Assembly (NCBI GenBank): GCA_040285745.1
Contig: JAUFOR010000002.1
Span: 1,612,001-1,676,000, forward strand
DNA length: 64,000 bases
Reading direction: 5' to 3'
From: Barthelona sp. PCE
Taxonomy: Eukaryota; Metamonada: BaSk clade
Part shown: in pieces, positions 48,262-57,788 of the stretch
Layout: every line of letters begins with the position of its first letter
Numbering within the stretch: position 1 is the first letter of the stretch
Program-made: the position numbers and the translations under genes
Notes under the pieces: model-generated
What the model was told of the DNA's origin: nothing
Database searches by the model: none
The model's input: only the letters and a program-made list of their open reading frames with translations

Positions 48262-51200
48262 CTACATAGTCGGTGGTTTAGCCTCCACGATAGCATGACC
48301 ATAGTCTGGGCTTGATATGTAGACCGCTAAACGTTTTATCTTACTTGGATCACCAGTGGAAACACTGAAGTAGTCGAACGCACCACGGCGATCGGTGTAG
48401 CCGTCCTTGAGGAAGCTGGCACCTGGGTTCTTGTAGACCTTGCAGTAAAGACGAGGCAGAGGTGCACCATCGAGCTTGGCGACGAGAATACCGGCCTTTT
48501 GACGAAGTTCAACGTCGAACTTGGCAGGATGGACGATAACGCGCTTTGAGACGCCGCTACCGCGTGCCTCCACAATTACAGAGTTGTTGGAGATCTCCTC
48601 AGGGATGGGGACGCACTTTTCGGTGGTTTCCAAAGTAACGGCAGGCGAAATTAACGGTTTGCGCGTGGCATCGTTAATATCGAACGGCTTGTTGGAGAAG
48701 AGTATCTCAGCCTCTAGAGGATAGAACAAGAGACTGACTGCCTCGAAATCGCTGTCGATCGTGACGCAATTCTTACCGGCCTTCAGATTGAGGTACTTTG
48801 CAATCTCCTCAATGAGTCCAATCTCCTGCTGGCGTGATCTGTGAGCCATGTGGTCGTCCTTCTCAAAGGTTTCAACGGTCTGGTACTTAGACACATCCTC
48901 ACCATCAAGTTCTCTGATCAAAAGATCGATCTCCTTAAAGTGAGGCTTTAGGCGCAGATGCGTGACGTCCTCGTGCTTCTTGACGAGCTCGCGTGCAACT
49001 GTGAGGTCGCCGTTGATGACATCGAGATAAGCACGAATCAAATCAGAGAACGGTGTGTCGTGCTCAGCTGGAACACGCGCCATGTACTTCTCGGCGTCAG
49101 TAAAACGCTCAACAAGGAGCATATAGTACGCAGCATACACACAAAGGATCGGGTCAGGCTTCGGGCTCATAACCAACAGCTCAAGCGTCTCAACGTACTT
49201 GTTCCTGACTTCCTGGGATTGCCAGTAGTCGCCCAGACTGAAAACTCGCTGGGTGACGTATGGCTCGAATTCCTGGAAGCGGTACTCAGGATGGTTGACC
49301 TCGAAAAGCTGGCACTTAAAGACTTTAAGAACAGATGCTGAAGAAGGGCGTTCGTGCTTAAAGTACAGGCGCATGAAGCGTTCATTCTTGAACTTGAACG
49401 CAAGTCTCATGAACTTGGCATCGAAGTGACCTAATTCAGTGAAGGTTGATGCCAACATATTGAATGCTTCTGCACAATCATTAGCACGCCAATAACAGTA
49501 GCTGTACTTATTATATTCAACGTCATTTTCTCTTAGGAAAACACATACCTCCTCCAGCGAACCTCTTAGTGAAATATGCCTCCATGAAATCGCACCATCC
49601 GCTACAAAAGCGCGCACAACCGTTTTAGATAGAGCATCTGCCCTTCCCATAAAGCAAGAGAGATTGCATATGGAAGCTGGACACATATAAAACTCAGATA
49701 CAGCAGGAATAACAAAAAAGAACGAAACCTTTGCTGCTTTAAAAGGTTTCACTGTTATGTAGTCCGTTGATGTGTTCTTCAGATCAAGTGCAACAGCACC
49801 CAGCGGTACTTGTCTTATAACACTGATCTCTTTCATCTTGCTGGATAGATTAAAGCACACAATTTCACTCTTGTAAATACGATTAATTATCAAATCATCT
49901 CCAGCCGTCATAAAGTGATCAGTTTGTAGATCACGCGTTGTAGTATCGAATATTTGTTGACGAATCACCAGTTTTTCATCCACCAGCGTACTTTCAGCAT
50001 CATCCATAACGTTAAACAAGCGCATTATAACTCCACCAGTACGACATAAAGCCAGGGCAAAAATAATCTCGTGATATGTCGCAACAGGGAAACTCAACGA
50101 CAACATGTTTGAAGATTTAAAACTCCAATTAGATGACTGAAAGCGATCTTCAAACGGAATGCTGGCAATATGACGAGCGAAATCAACCCAGAAATGTGAG
50201 GTTTGAAAGATATTATGAGAAGCATCGTTCTTCATACCATGCCAACTTGTCTCAACATACTTCTTAGTATTCACAGGGGGACGATACACAGGGATACGTA
50301 CCTTCTGTCCACTTTTCAATAGACTTTCGATCAACCTCTCTCGATTGTTGGAAATTGATCTGAATCGCTCCCGACCCGACACATCTTCCAATACAATGTA
50401 ACCGTCACTGTCCCTTCTAAAATCTGCACCAATTGTTGATTTGTTAGAACGAGGTTCTTGGGCTTTCTGTTCTCTTTCCTCATTCATGACATTGAAACGT
50501 GACATAATTTCCTCACTTGAAGTGCATGCCTTTTGTTGCGTGGTGTTGGCATTCAAGGCTGTTTTGAATATGTCAGAGTACTTACGGTTAGACATCTTAT
50601 TAATATTAGCCTTACCATGTAACTCATCAACAAACTGTGTTATGTTTTCTTCAGTGAGAGCTGCTAATAATATTCGTTCAAATACACTTAGCTTCTTTTT
50701 ATACGTAGGCTCACGATACTTCTGCAACATTGGAATCAGATGGTCAGGATTGTTGAGATACAGCATGATGTTTTCGAGCATGTTGCGGTCGAGTTTGTGG
50801 TGCAAGAAGGGTCGCACGCATGTGTCAAATAGATCTGGACGTTGAATCATAATAAAGAATGCAACTTCGTCACACCAATATGTGTGTAACTTCTCCTTCA
50901 TCTCCTCCGCGGATAAATTCTCAAGCAAGAAATCAAATCCACCAAGGATAGAAAGACCATAAAAATCACGAAACAAAATCCATAAATCTTTAAGATCATC
51001 ATAAACGCGTGTTGTTGTACCCTCCTTTAGCTGCTTCTCACCAAAATCGCACTCAAAAGAGTGTGTAAGCTTTCTTTCAGTGTCAAAAGCACAATCCAGA
51101 ACAACACTTCTAATGATCGGTTCCGAATTCAATGCTGTTTCAAACATTTTCAGGTGGAATGATCCAACTGCTCGGTCCTCCAGCACTACTGTAACAATAC

Positions 51201-54200
51201 GATTGGAAGAGTATAGCTCAGCAGGAATGACAATATGACCATCGATAATGGGAACATCGATTGCAACCTTGAACGAACTCTCCAAAAATGTCAGTGCATT
51301 GACAACGCCTGGGTACTCTGGCTCACGCTGTAAACAGCCATCAATACACCGATCACTCATCAAAAACCCGGAACTCAGGCGTAATTCTTCTTCTTGCATT
51401 CTTCCCGATCTCCTTCTACTTCTCGGGTTACTCCCTCCAACGTACTTGCTCACTAATTCGAATTCCATCTTTTTTTCTTCCTCCTCCATCTCAAAATTTT
51501 CGCCTTCGAAATCTACAAATGCTGCATTCGATGCAGTACCAACATCCATGGGCTGTAGTAACGCTGTGGGATGTGATAACCCAACACCGCGCCTGAACGG
51601 ACCAGTCTGGCGTTTGCTGACGTACATTTCAGTTGATGACAGTTTTCTGTTGCTGGTATATAATACCCTCCCCTTCTTTTGATCGATGTTAGGTGATTTT
51701 CTGCGCTCACAGACATCGAGCAATGATAAAAATTCCGAAATATTGGGATTAAAACATGTAGCTATAGCATGGACTTTCGTTGAATCTAAAACAAATGCAG
51801 TTGAAATATGTAATCCGTCTTGATCAAAGTCGTGGTCAAGCATGAAAGGATTGAGCACATCATGTAAAGGAACTAACTTTTTCATTTGTGGACAATACGC
51901 AAAATTATCAATAACTACACTATCTATTGCAAGAACATGAATTAAAACAGTTGTTTCAAGACAGTTACGATAAATGACTCGGAGACGGTACATGCCTGGA
52001 TCTAAATCGTAGCAACGCAAACATTGCATGTCACTGTGAAACTCTAAACTGTAATGATGCTTGATTGGTAAGCTTTCGTTAACTCGGTTCAACGAAGTGT
52101 GCCAGTAATTGTCGATAATGGGGATATACACATCCCTGCCGGTAATGTAAATTGTTTTGAGAGACTGTGAGAAAAAAGAAAAAGGAATTTCAAAACTACC
52201 TACACCTTGAACATCTACTTTTGTGAAATGTGATACATCTCCCAGTGTCACGGTTCCGTTATCATCGGACGCTAAAACAACGTCAAGAGCAAAAGGAAGC
52301 AAATCTGAGTGCAATTTCAGTTTCAATTCAACGTTTTCCAAAGATTCTCCAACAACTGAACGAACATCCAACCTAAAGTTGTGCGAACGACCAACTGGCA
52401 TTACATTATATAGTTTAGTTGAAATACCTGATATCACATCGAAGGAAGCACTTGTTTCAAGTTTCTTGACATTATTATTTAACTGATACTCTGTGTTGAT
52501 AAGCACTTGAACTATAGTTGCATCCAGTGGGATATCGAAGCGAAGCTCAGCAATACCTTCTACGTCTTTGATATCGAACCGATAAGCGCGTGGCGATGGA
52601 GCAATACATTTAACCACAGCTGTTCTTGATACAACGTTTTTGTTACCCAGAAAGACACCATTCGCTAACTCGCATGGATTAACCAAAAGAGAACCCTGTG
52701 AACCAGGAATGAGCATCTGTGCTAAGCCAACAACAGCATTTTTTGAGTTGTGCTTTTGAGCAAAAAGTGTAACTTCATCAAACTGCCAAAAATCATTATG
52801 TTCCACTATAACACGCTGTGTGCGCTCAGAGCTGAAAAATGGGAGATAAGCTGAACCGTCCGAGTCAACTTCATAAACAGTGTTTCCAATGTGTACCCTT
52901 GCAGGTATTTTTTCAGGAACGCTACTGTAGACAGTAATCATCTGCCCGTCAGCATCTGGTGTGACGCTAATGGAAAGAAGACCCTTCTTAATGAGAACGC
53001 GCCATGACTTGTCCTTACTGACGAAGTCAACGATGCGGTAACAACGCTTGGGGAGATCGAAGGAGAACTCCTCGTCATGTGCAATGTGCACAGGAGAATC
53101 GTATGAATATTTTTCAATAGAGTTCGGAATCCAGCCTGAGAGATCCATCGCAACGGAAGGGGTGATACCGTCTTTGGCGAGGAGCTCAGAGTTGAGATGG
53201 TAGACGCGCACCTCAAGCTCTGGAATGTTCTTGATCATCACAGGGATGGTAATTGACTCCTCGGATTCGGGAAGCTCCTTGAGTTTCTTCAAGAACATGA
53301 ACGTTTCACGGTTGATCTCAGACTGGAACAGGTGATCGTACTTCTGGTATTTCTGGTACTCGCCACCGATGTAAAGTGTTGCGCGGAACTGTACCTTCTC
53401 CAAGAAGTCCATGCACACATCACCGAAGTGATCCTTGTCGCGTGGGTATGTGATTTCCTTCATGAAGGCACGTAAAACCCAGTGCTCGATAAGAGTCAAG
53501 TCAATTGATGATACTGGGAGGCAATCGAAAAACCGAATGCACTGAACAACAAACTCGGTGACATGACGGTCGCCAACCTGTTTACGGACAGCGAGACCAG
53601 CATCTCGGACACAACCAGTGGCGATGAAAGCGGACAGCTCGTCCATTGTAATCTCCATATTGAGGTCGTGCTTTGCATAAAGTGCAGCATATTTAAGACC
53701 ATTTCCAAACGCCGTGAGAGAACCAACATCAAACTGTTCTAGCATATCAATGTCCCAACCTGTACTTTCGCATGCTGTATACATGCGGGAGAAACGGGCT
53801 GATACAACGCTAACATCGCTTTGATATTCTGGAAATAGCGTAACCAACTCTTCAATTTCCTTTAGTGTAAACCAATGAATAGATGGGAGTGTGGCAGTGA
53901 TATCTTCCTCTTTCGAAAGCTCAAAATACCGTTTGAAAATGGAAACTTTGTTCAATGTGGACTCCCTCATGTTATTAATTAAAACAACAATCATGGCCCG
54001 AGTATAACTTTCAATATCTTCGTTGAAGTACTTCGAAAGCTCGACAGAACCCATTATACTGGCCTTATTATGCTTCTTTAATGTTTGAAGCAAACGAGTA
54101 CGCATAGAAACACATTCAAGAGTGTTTGGATGTGTTGTTCTCCTCTCAGGGTCTATATCAACAAAAGATGGCTTTGCAAACGATGGAAGAACACCGTTTT

Positions 54201-54468
54201 CATCAATCCAATCCATGAAAACATCAAAATTAGTTCCAACTTGACGAAAAATACTGCGATCCCTCAATAAATTAAACATATCAATATCAACGTCCCTCAA
54301 TTTATCCATAGAGGCACGTTCTAACTCTGTACTTTCTTCAAATGTAAGCTGTTCCCGTAGAACTGTAAAAAATAAGTGTTCCCCAGTATTTGACGTTAGT
54401 TTATCAATGAAATCGGATTGGTCAAAGAAAAAATCCTCAAGATGCCGTTGTGAAAAAGGCAGATGCAT
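48262..54468 (-). CDS. Giant conserved protein, 2068 residues, uncharacterised family
   Basis: The ATG at 54468 (MHLPFSQRHLEDFF) is preferred; the frame extends to an ATG at 54540 that would add 24 residues from a purine/pyrimidine-run leader. The N-terminal 350 residues are helical. A long beta-rich middle contains a segment of the form IPLxAVALDLKNT...SFFFVIPAVSEFYMCPAS, and a helical repeat region lies about 1600-1760 (AYYMLLVERFTDAEKYM). The C-terminus is a compact beta domain with KDGYTDRRGAFDYFSVST near the end. From memory, a YxDGYTDxRGxFDY ending occurs in very large uncharacterised proteins of ciliates, oomycetes and other protists, some with macroglobulin-like beta domains. Base composition switches along the gene: 48.3-49.4 kb and 52.9-53.7 kb are about half GC, while parts of the middle are near one third. 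Confidence 0.7.
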   Translation of the reverse strand: MHLPFSQRHLEDFFFDQSDFIDKLTSNTGEHLFFTVLREQLTFEESTELERASMDKLRDVDIDMFNLLRDRSIFRQVGTNFDVFMDWIDENGVLPSFAKPSFVDIDPERRTTHPNTLECVSMRTRLLQTLKKHNKASIMGSVELSKYFNEDIESYTRAMIVVLINNMRESTLNKVSIFKRYFELSKEEDITATLPSIHWFTLKEIEELVTLFPEYQSDVSVVSARFSRMYTACESTGWDIDMLEQFDVGSLTAFGNGLKYAALYAKHDLNMEITMDELSAFIATGCVRDAGLAVRKQVGDRHVTEFVVQCIRFFDCLPVSSIDLTLIEHWVLRAFMKEITYPRDKDHFGDVCMDFLEKVQFRATLYIGGEYQKYQKYDHLFQSEINRETFMFLKKLKELPESEESITIPVMIKNIPELEVRVYHLNSELLAKDGITPSVAMDLSGWIPNSIEKYSYDSPVHIAHDEEFSFDLPKRCYRIVDFVSKDKSWRVLIKKGLLSISVTPDADGQMITVYSSVPEKIPARVHIGNTVYEVDSDGSAYLPFFSSERTQRVIVEHNDFWQFDEVTLFAQKHNSKNAVVGLAQMLIPGSQGSLLVNPCELANGVFLGNKNVVSRTAVVKCIAPSPRAYRFDIKDVEGIAELRFDIPLDATIVQVLINTEYQLNNNVKKLETSASFDVISGISTKLYNVMPVGRSHNFRLDVRSVVGESLENVELKLKLHSDLLPFALDVVLASDDNGTVTLGDVSHFTKVDVQGVGSFEIPFSFFSQSLKTIYITGRDVYIPIIDNYWHTSLNRVNESLPIKHHYSLEFHSDMQCLRCYDLDPGMYRLRVIYRNCLETTVLIHVLAIDSVVIDNFAYCPQMKKLVPLHDVLNPFMLDHDFDQDGLHISTAFVLDSTKVHAIATCFNPNISEFLSLLDVCERRKSPNIDQKKGRVLYTSNRKLSSTEMYVSKRQTGPFRRGVGLSHPTALLQPMDVGTASNAAFVDFEGENFEMEEEEKKMEFELVSKYVGGSNPRSRRRSGRMQEEELRLSSGFLMSDRCIDGCLQREPEYPGVVNALTFLESSFKVAIDVPIIDGHIVIPAELYSSNRIVTVVLEDRAVGSFHLKMFETALNSEPIIRSVVLDCAFDTERKLTHSFECDFGEKQLKEGTTTRVYDDLKDLWILFRDFYGLSILGGFDFLLENLSAEEMKEKLHTYWCDEVAFFIMIQRPDLFDTCVRPFLHHKLDRNMLENIMLYLNNPDHLIPMLQKYREPTYKKKLSVFERILLAALTEENITQFVDELHGKANINKMSNRKYSDIFKTALNANTTQQKACTSSEEIMSRFNVMNEEREQKAQEPRSNKSTIGADFRRDSDGYIVLEDVSGRERFRSISNNRERLIESLLKSGQKVRIPVYRPPVNTKKYVETSWHGMKNDASHNIFQTSHFWVDFARHIASIPFEDRFQSSNWSFKSSNMLSLSFPVATYHEIIFALALCRTGGVIMRLFNVMDDAESTLVDEKLVIRQQIFDTTTRDLQTDHFMTAGDDLIINRIYKSEIVCFNLSSKMKEISVIRQVPLGAVALDLKNTSTDYITVKPFKAAKVSFFFVIPAVSEFYMCPASICNLSCFMGRADALSKTVVRAFVADGAISWRHISLRGSLEEVCVFLRENDVEYNKYSYCYWRANDCAEAFNMLASTFTELGHFDAKFMRLAFKFKNERFMRLYFKHERPSSASVLKVFKCQLFEVNHPEYRFQEFEPYVTQRVFSLGDYWQSQEVRNKYVETLELLVMSPKPDPILCVYAAYYMLLVERFTDAEKYMARVPAEHDTPFSDLIRAYLDVINGDLTVARELVKKHEDVTHLRLKPHFKEIDLLIRELDGEDVSKYQTVETFEKDDHMAHRSRQQEIGLIEEIAKYLNLKAGKNCVTIDSDFEAVSLLFYPLEAEILFSNKPFDINDATRKPLISPAVTLETTEKCVPIPEEISNNSVIVEARGSGVSKRVIVHPAKFDVELRQKAGILVAKLDGAPLPRLYCKVYKNPGASFLKDGYTDRRGAFDYFSVSTGDPSKIKRLAVYISSPDYGHAIVEAKPPTM

Positions 54469-54874
54469 AACGGTTGAGAGAGAAAGAAAGAAATTTATAA
54501 CAATTGCAAAAGAAGAATAAAATGGTTCATAATAACACATTCAATCTACCAACCTCATAACTTGCTTAGTTATTTTACAGGTTGAATAATACTGGAGTTC
54601 CTGAAATTTCTGAATATTGTGGAACTTTTATCGCCAAGATACGTTTTTTAGACATGTTCTAAGTGTTTAGGTGCTGGGAAAGAAAAAAAAATTCACACAA
54701 ACAGTTCTATTTCATTGTCTTCATAATGTGGGCAATAAAGCTTTATAGCTCTATCATATGAGCAAATTCTCTATCTCAACGCTCATTCCATAATGCGCAA
54801 CTCGAAAACTTGAACAACAATGTTGTATTTTGAATTTCACCTCTATTTTCAATCACCTACCATTAAACACATCA
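54469..54874. other. Divergent intergenic region, nothing recognised
   Basis: About 406 bases lie between the giant gene and the SAS6-like gene. There are short purine runs near 54480 and A-rich tracts near 54685. No RNA gene or open frame of note was found. Confidence 0.4.
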
Positions 54875-55591
54875 ATGAGAACCTCAGGTACACCTATTAG
54901 AAATTCACCAAGCCGTCTAGGACGTAATGAAAGTAACAGTTTGTTGAGCGGACTGGATCTTGATCCCTATGCTGATTTAGATCCTTTATCTGCTGAACAT
55001 GGAATGAAGATCATCTTTTCCAGGAGCTTACCTGTCGAATTAAGAAGCATCACTGCACCAACTACAGCTGGATCTCAGGAAAGTCTCACAGTCAAGCTTG
55101 CTACTCTTGAAGATCAAGCCACAGGTACAGTCTCAAGCATCAAGATGGAGATCACATCAGAAGCAGATCTTTTCTTCTTCTATACTGTTGCCCTTGATAA
55201 CAGTAGTTATAGAATCCTTGCTGAAGAACAAAGGTTGATGGCTGATTTTGATGAGTTTTGCAACGTACTCATCCGCATGCTCAATAGTGCTATCAAGACT
55301 CCTTACGCATATCCTGTAGTTTTCTTCTTGGGTAATGATAACACTGGTCGACTTGATTTCATTCAGAACACTGAGTTCAAGTATCTTGAATTACTCTCAC
55401 TTAACTTCGAGGCAGCCTCAGAAAAGGATGTTCGTGATCAAATTGATTTCAGATACAAGAGTTTGAAGGCCAAGAGTCAATTACTTCAGGCTAGAATCAA
55501 TGATATTAATTCTTTGGTAAAGGTAAAGAACCCTTCCCTATTATTACAGCTGCAGAGGGAGAACTATACTCGCTTACCTAAAAAAATGTAA
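54875..55591 (+). CDS. SAS6-like protein (short SAS-6 head domain, no long coiled coil)
   Basis: The first ATG (54875) gives 238 residues; the frame opens at a TTG 15 codons earlier. Residues about 50-185 follow the SAS-6 N-terminal head: LPVELRS at the first strand, a central FFFYTVALDNSSYRILAEEQ segment (compare PFFLYxLxIxEEDFxxLKxEQ), a helix ending in FDEFCNVLIRML, and NTEFKYLELLSLNF at the last strands. SAS-6 builds the ninefold cartwheel of centrioles through this head and a coiled coil of several hundred residues. Here only about 45 helical residues follow, which is the layout of SAS6-like (SAS6L) proteins of apicomplexans and kinetoplastids found at the apical complex or basal plate. 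A basal-body role is inferred. Confidence 0.75.
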   Translation: MRTSGTPIRNSPSRLGRNESNSLLSGLDLDPYADLDPLSAEHGMKIIFSRSLPVELRSITAPTTAGSQESLTVKLATLEDQATGTVSSIKMEITSEADLFFFYTVALDNSSYRILAEEQRLMADFDEFCNVLIRMLNSAIKTPYAYPVVFFLGNDNTGRLDFIQNTEFKYLELLSLNFEAASEKDVRDQIDFRYKSLKAKSQLLQARINDINSLVKVKNPSLLLQLQRENYTRLPKKM

Positions 55592-55621
55592 AATAGTGCT
55601 TACTTTCATTTAACCAATTTC

Positions 55622-57289
55622 TTGTTCTCCTTTTTTTTCAAAGTGAGTGACTTACATAAGTATTATACCTGGGGCGGTGTTGTTTGGGATAATATTGATT
55701 TTGCAAATCGATATTTTGCAGAAAATATTCTTGGACCGTATTTACACAATGATTATAACAAGCCACTGTGCAACTATATCAAGAGGCGGATGAAAACGGA
55801 TTTAGATTTTGTACAACATCACTGTTCATTATTTGGTTTTTTACATGATATTCTACTATTTGGTTTAAACACATTCGATGCTGTGATCGCGATCAGGAAG
55901 CGAAGACGTTCCTCCCCACCAACAGGAAATCGTTCTCGAAAGACCGCCATTGATATTTCTTGGATAAGTAATTCTTCATCAATGAATTGGCTTTTAAAGA
56001 GCCATCTCGTGTTTCTTATGGAGTTTTTTGAGGTGAAAGGATCAAAGTCTGCTGCTAAAGGAACATTGATTAAATCAATCATCTCCCGTTTACCATATAG
56101 ATTAGGTGATCTTGCTAATGAGTTCTCTCCATACTTTAGCAACACGGATATGTTGAATTTCACAGAAGAACAGAAGGAAAATGATAGGAAAATCGAAAAC
56201 ACCTTCATTTCTTATTTTCCCTTTCTTTCGGTGTATAAAAGGGAAAGATCACAGCATAGTAGGACAGCAACACACCTGGAAGATACACAGTTGTCACAAA
56301 AATGTGAATTAAATACAAGACCGGCGAAAATTCAAAAAACCACATCATCTACCACAACGCTCTTTTTAGACGATCCAGTGTTGGATCTAACTACACAGTT
56401 CGAAAGGGTGCTAAGCAACGTTTCAAGTGGAATAGTGACAAGAGCCATGCATCTTGGCTTCAATTTTCCCCTCAGTCCTGATACATTTCAACGATTGTTT
56501 TTCAATTCCGTAACCCCAACAACAAGGATAGATCGAGTATTGAAAGTGTTTGTTGTTGAAGGAACACGTATTAGATTCAAAGTGCAAGATGTTCCACTGT
56601 TGAATGGACAAAAGTATATGTTCAAACTGTTTATACCATACAGACATATGATTATTGTAATAGAGACAGATTTTAGCCAGAAATCGCAGAGATTTACTGG
56701 TTTCTTCTATCCTGGAATGAGAACTGATGATGGAATGATGTATCATCAAGAAAAAATTGTAACACCTAAGAAAAATATTAGTATCGATTCCAGACTAACA
56801 TGTAAGGAACATATATTCTTCAAAAACGATATGGTCCTTCATTTTGAGGATGAACAAAAATTTTCGATTATTCAACGCCGTTTCCCAGTAATTTTTTTGG
56901 TTTGCTTCGTTGGTCGGATTTTAAATAAGGCTGCTATTATAGAATCCATGCATAGAAGGGACACACCGAATGCTATACCGCCGCCTAACACTCGTTTGCG
57001 GTTGGAATGTCCAATATCAGGAGAAATACCGAGATTGCCATGCCGTGGAAATGCATGTACACACATTCAATGTTTTGATGCAGCAGCATGGTTTGATTAT
57101 TGTCACGTAAGAAAGGACTGGATGTGCCCACATTGCTTCAAACCATTGCATCCGGATGATGTCGGAGTTGATAGGCTGCTTTACGATAAGCTAGTATTAA
57201 ACAGCATGATAGTTGATGATATTGAAGAATGTGATGTCTTTGCTGTCTCTAAAGGCGAGAACAGTTATGAAATTGAAGTAGAAGAATAA
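55622..57289 (+). CDS. SIZ/PIAS-type SUMO E3 ligase (SAP, PINIT-like, SP-RING)
   Basis: The frame is open from the preceding stop to 57289. Counting from 55622, a SAP-like helix pair lies near 118-158 (MEFFEVKGSKSAAKGTLIKSII), a PINIT-like domain near 280-440 (RVLKVFVVEGTRIRFKVQDVPLLN), and the SP-RING near 458-515. The SP-RING ligands are in CPISG, CRGNACTH, QCFDA and WMCPHC, matching the PIAS/Siz signature CTHxQCFDxxxW. These ligases recruit Ubc9 and direct SUMO transfer in the nucleus. The N-terminus is uncertain: no ATG occurs before 55790, yet the protein-like sequence extends upstream to about 55648, just behind a pyrimidine-rich tract ending in AG. A spliced first exon or a non-ATG start is possible. 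The ATG at 55790 would give 499 residues with all domains intact. Confidence 0.85.
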   Translation: MFSFFFKVSDLHKYYTWGGVVWDNIDFANRYFAENILGPYLHNDYNKPLCNYIKRRMKTDLDFVQHHCSLFGFLHDILLFGLNTFDAVIAIRKRRRSSPPTGNRSRKTAIDISWISNSSSMNWLLKSHLVFLMEFFEVKGSKSAAKGTLIKSIISRLPYRLGDLANEFSPYFSNTDMLNFTEEQKENDRKIENTFISYFPFLSVYKRERSQHSRTATHLEDTQLSQKCELNTRPAKIQKTTSSTTTLFLDDPVLDLTTQFERVLSNVSSGIVTRAMHLGFNFPLSPDTFQRLFFNSVTPTTRIDRVLKVFVVEGTRIRFKVQDVPLLNGQKYMFKLFIPYRHMIIVIETDFSQKSQRFTGFFYPGMRTDDGMMYHQEKIVTPKKNISIDSRLTCKEHIFFKNDMVLHFEDEQKFSIIQRRFPVIFLVCFVGRILNKAAIIESMHRRDTPNAIPPPNTRLRLECPISGEIPRLPCRGNACTHIQCFDAAAWFDYCHVRKDWMCPHCFKPLHPDDVGVDRLLYDKLVLNSMIVDDIEECDVFAVSKGENSYEIEVEE

Positions 57290-57386
57290 AATGAACATAC
57301 ACTTCTTTATTTGATTGTGATTTTTTAGATTGACTAGATTTCCATTTAAAAATACAATAAACGGAGAATGCAGGTAATTTAAACAA

Positions 57387-57602
57387 TTAAATACTTCCAA
57401 TAATCTTTAAATGCAGAGCAAAAAGAAAAGCCAATACTAAATAGAAGAGAATCAACGCTCCAGCAATGCTTAAGAACTTTTTGGTTTTGGAATCCTGTTT
57501 CTCATCCTCTGCCTTCTCGATTATCTCTAAATCGAGTGTAATGTCCTCATGTGTGACTGTTAATTCTTGCACTTGCTCTTGAAGCTGTTTTTCAGGTTCC
57601 AT
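57387..57602 (-). CDS. Small tail-anchored membrane protein
   Basis: The ATG at 57602 gives 71 residues: a Gln/Glu-rich helix (EKQLQEQVQELTV), an acidic stretch, a short basic patch (DSKTKK) and a single hydrophobic span (IAGALILFYLVLAFLFALHL) close to the C-terminus. This is the arrangement of tail-anchored proteins. The frame continues upstream to ATGs at 57653 and 57743, but the added residues are rich in Phe/Ile/His and look like leader sequence. Function is not recognisable; SNARE-like and Sec61-beta-like proteins share the layout, but diagnostic residues are missing. Confidence 0.5.
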   Translation of the reverse strand: MEPEKQLQEQVQELTVTHEDITLDLEIIEKAEDEKQDSKTKKFLSIAGALILFYLVLAFLFALHLKIIGSI

Positions 57603-57788
57603 ATGTTGATAAATGTGGGAAAATGCGGAAATGGGTTGAAATAGAAAATCCATCCCAAATATTATATTTGTCATATTTATAATAGTGAGGTGATATGATG
57701 TAACAACCTGATTCCTAAACTGGTCGAAAAAACATAAGATCATTGAAAAAATTGAGCCAAAAAAATATATAACATAACTGCATAACGT

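Noticed and set aside
54875-57289. SAS6-like and SUMO ligase as one spliced fusion gene
   Set aside because: Although a GT...AG joining would be in frame, the SAS6-like protein ends naturally at the size of its family and the two functions are unrelated.
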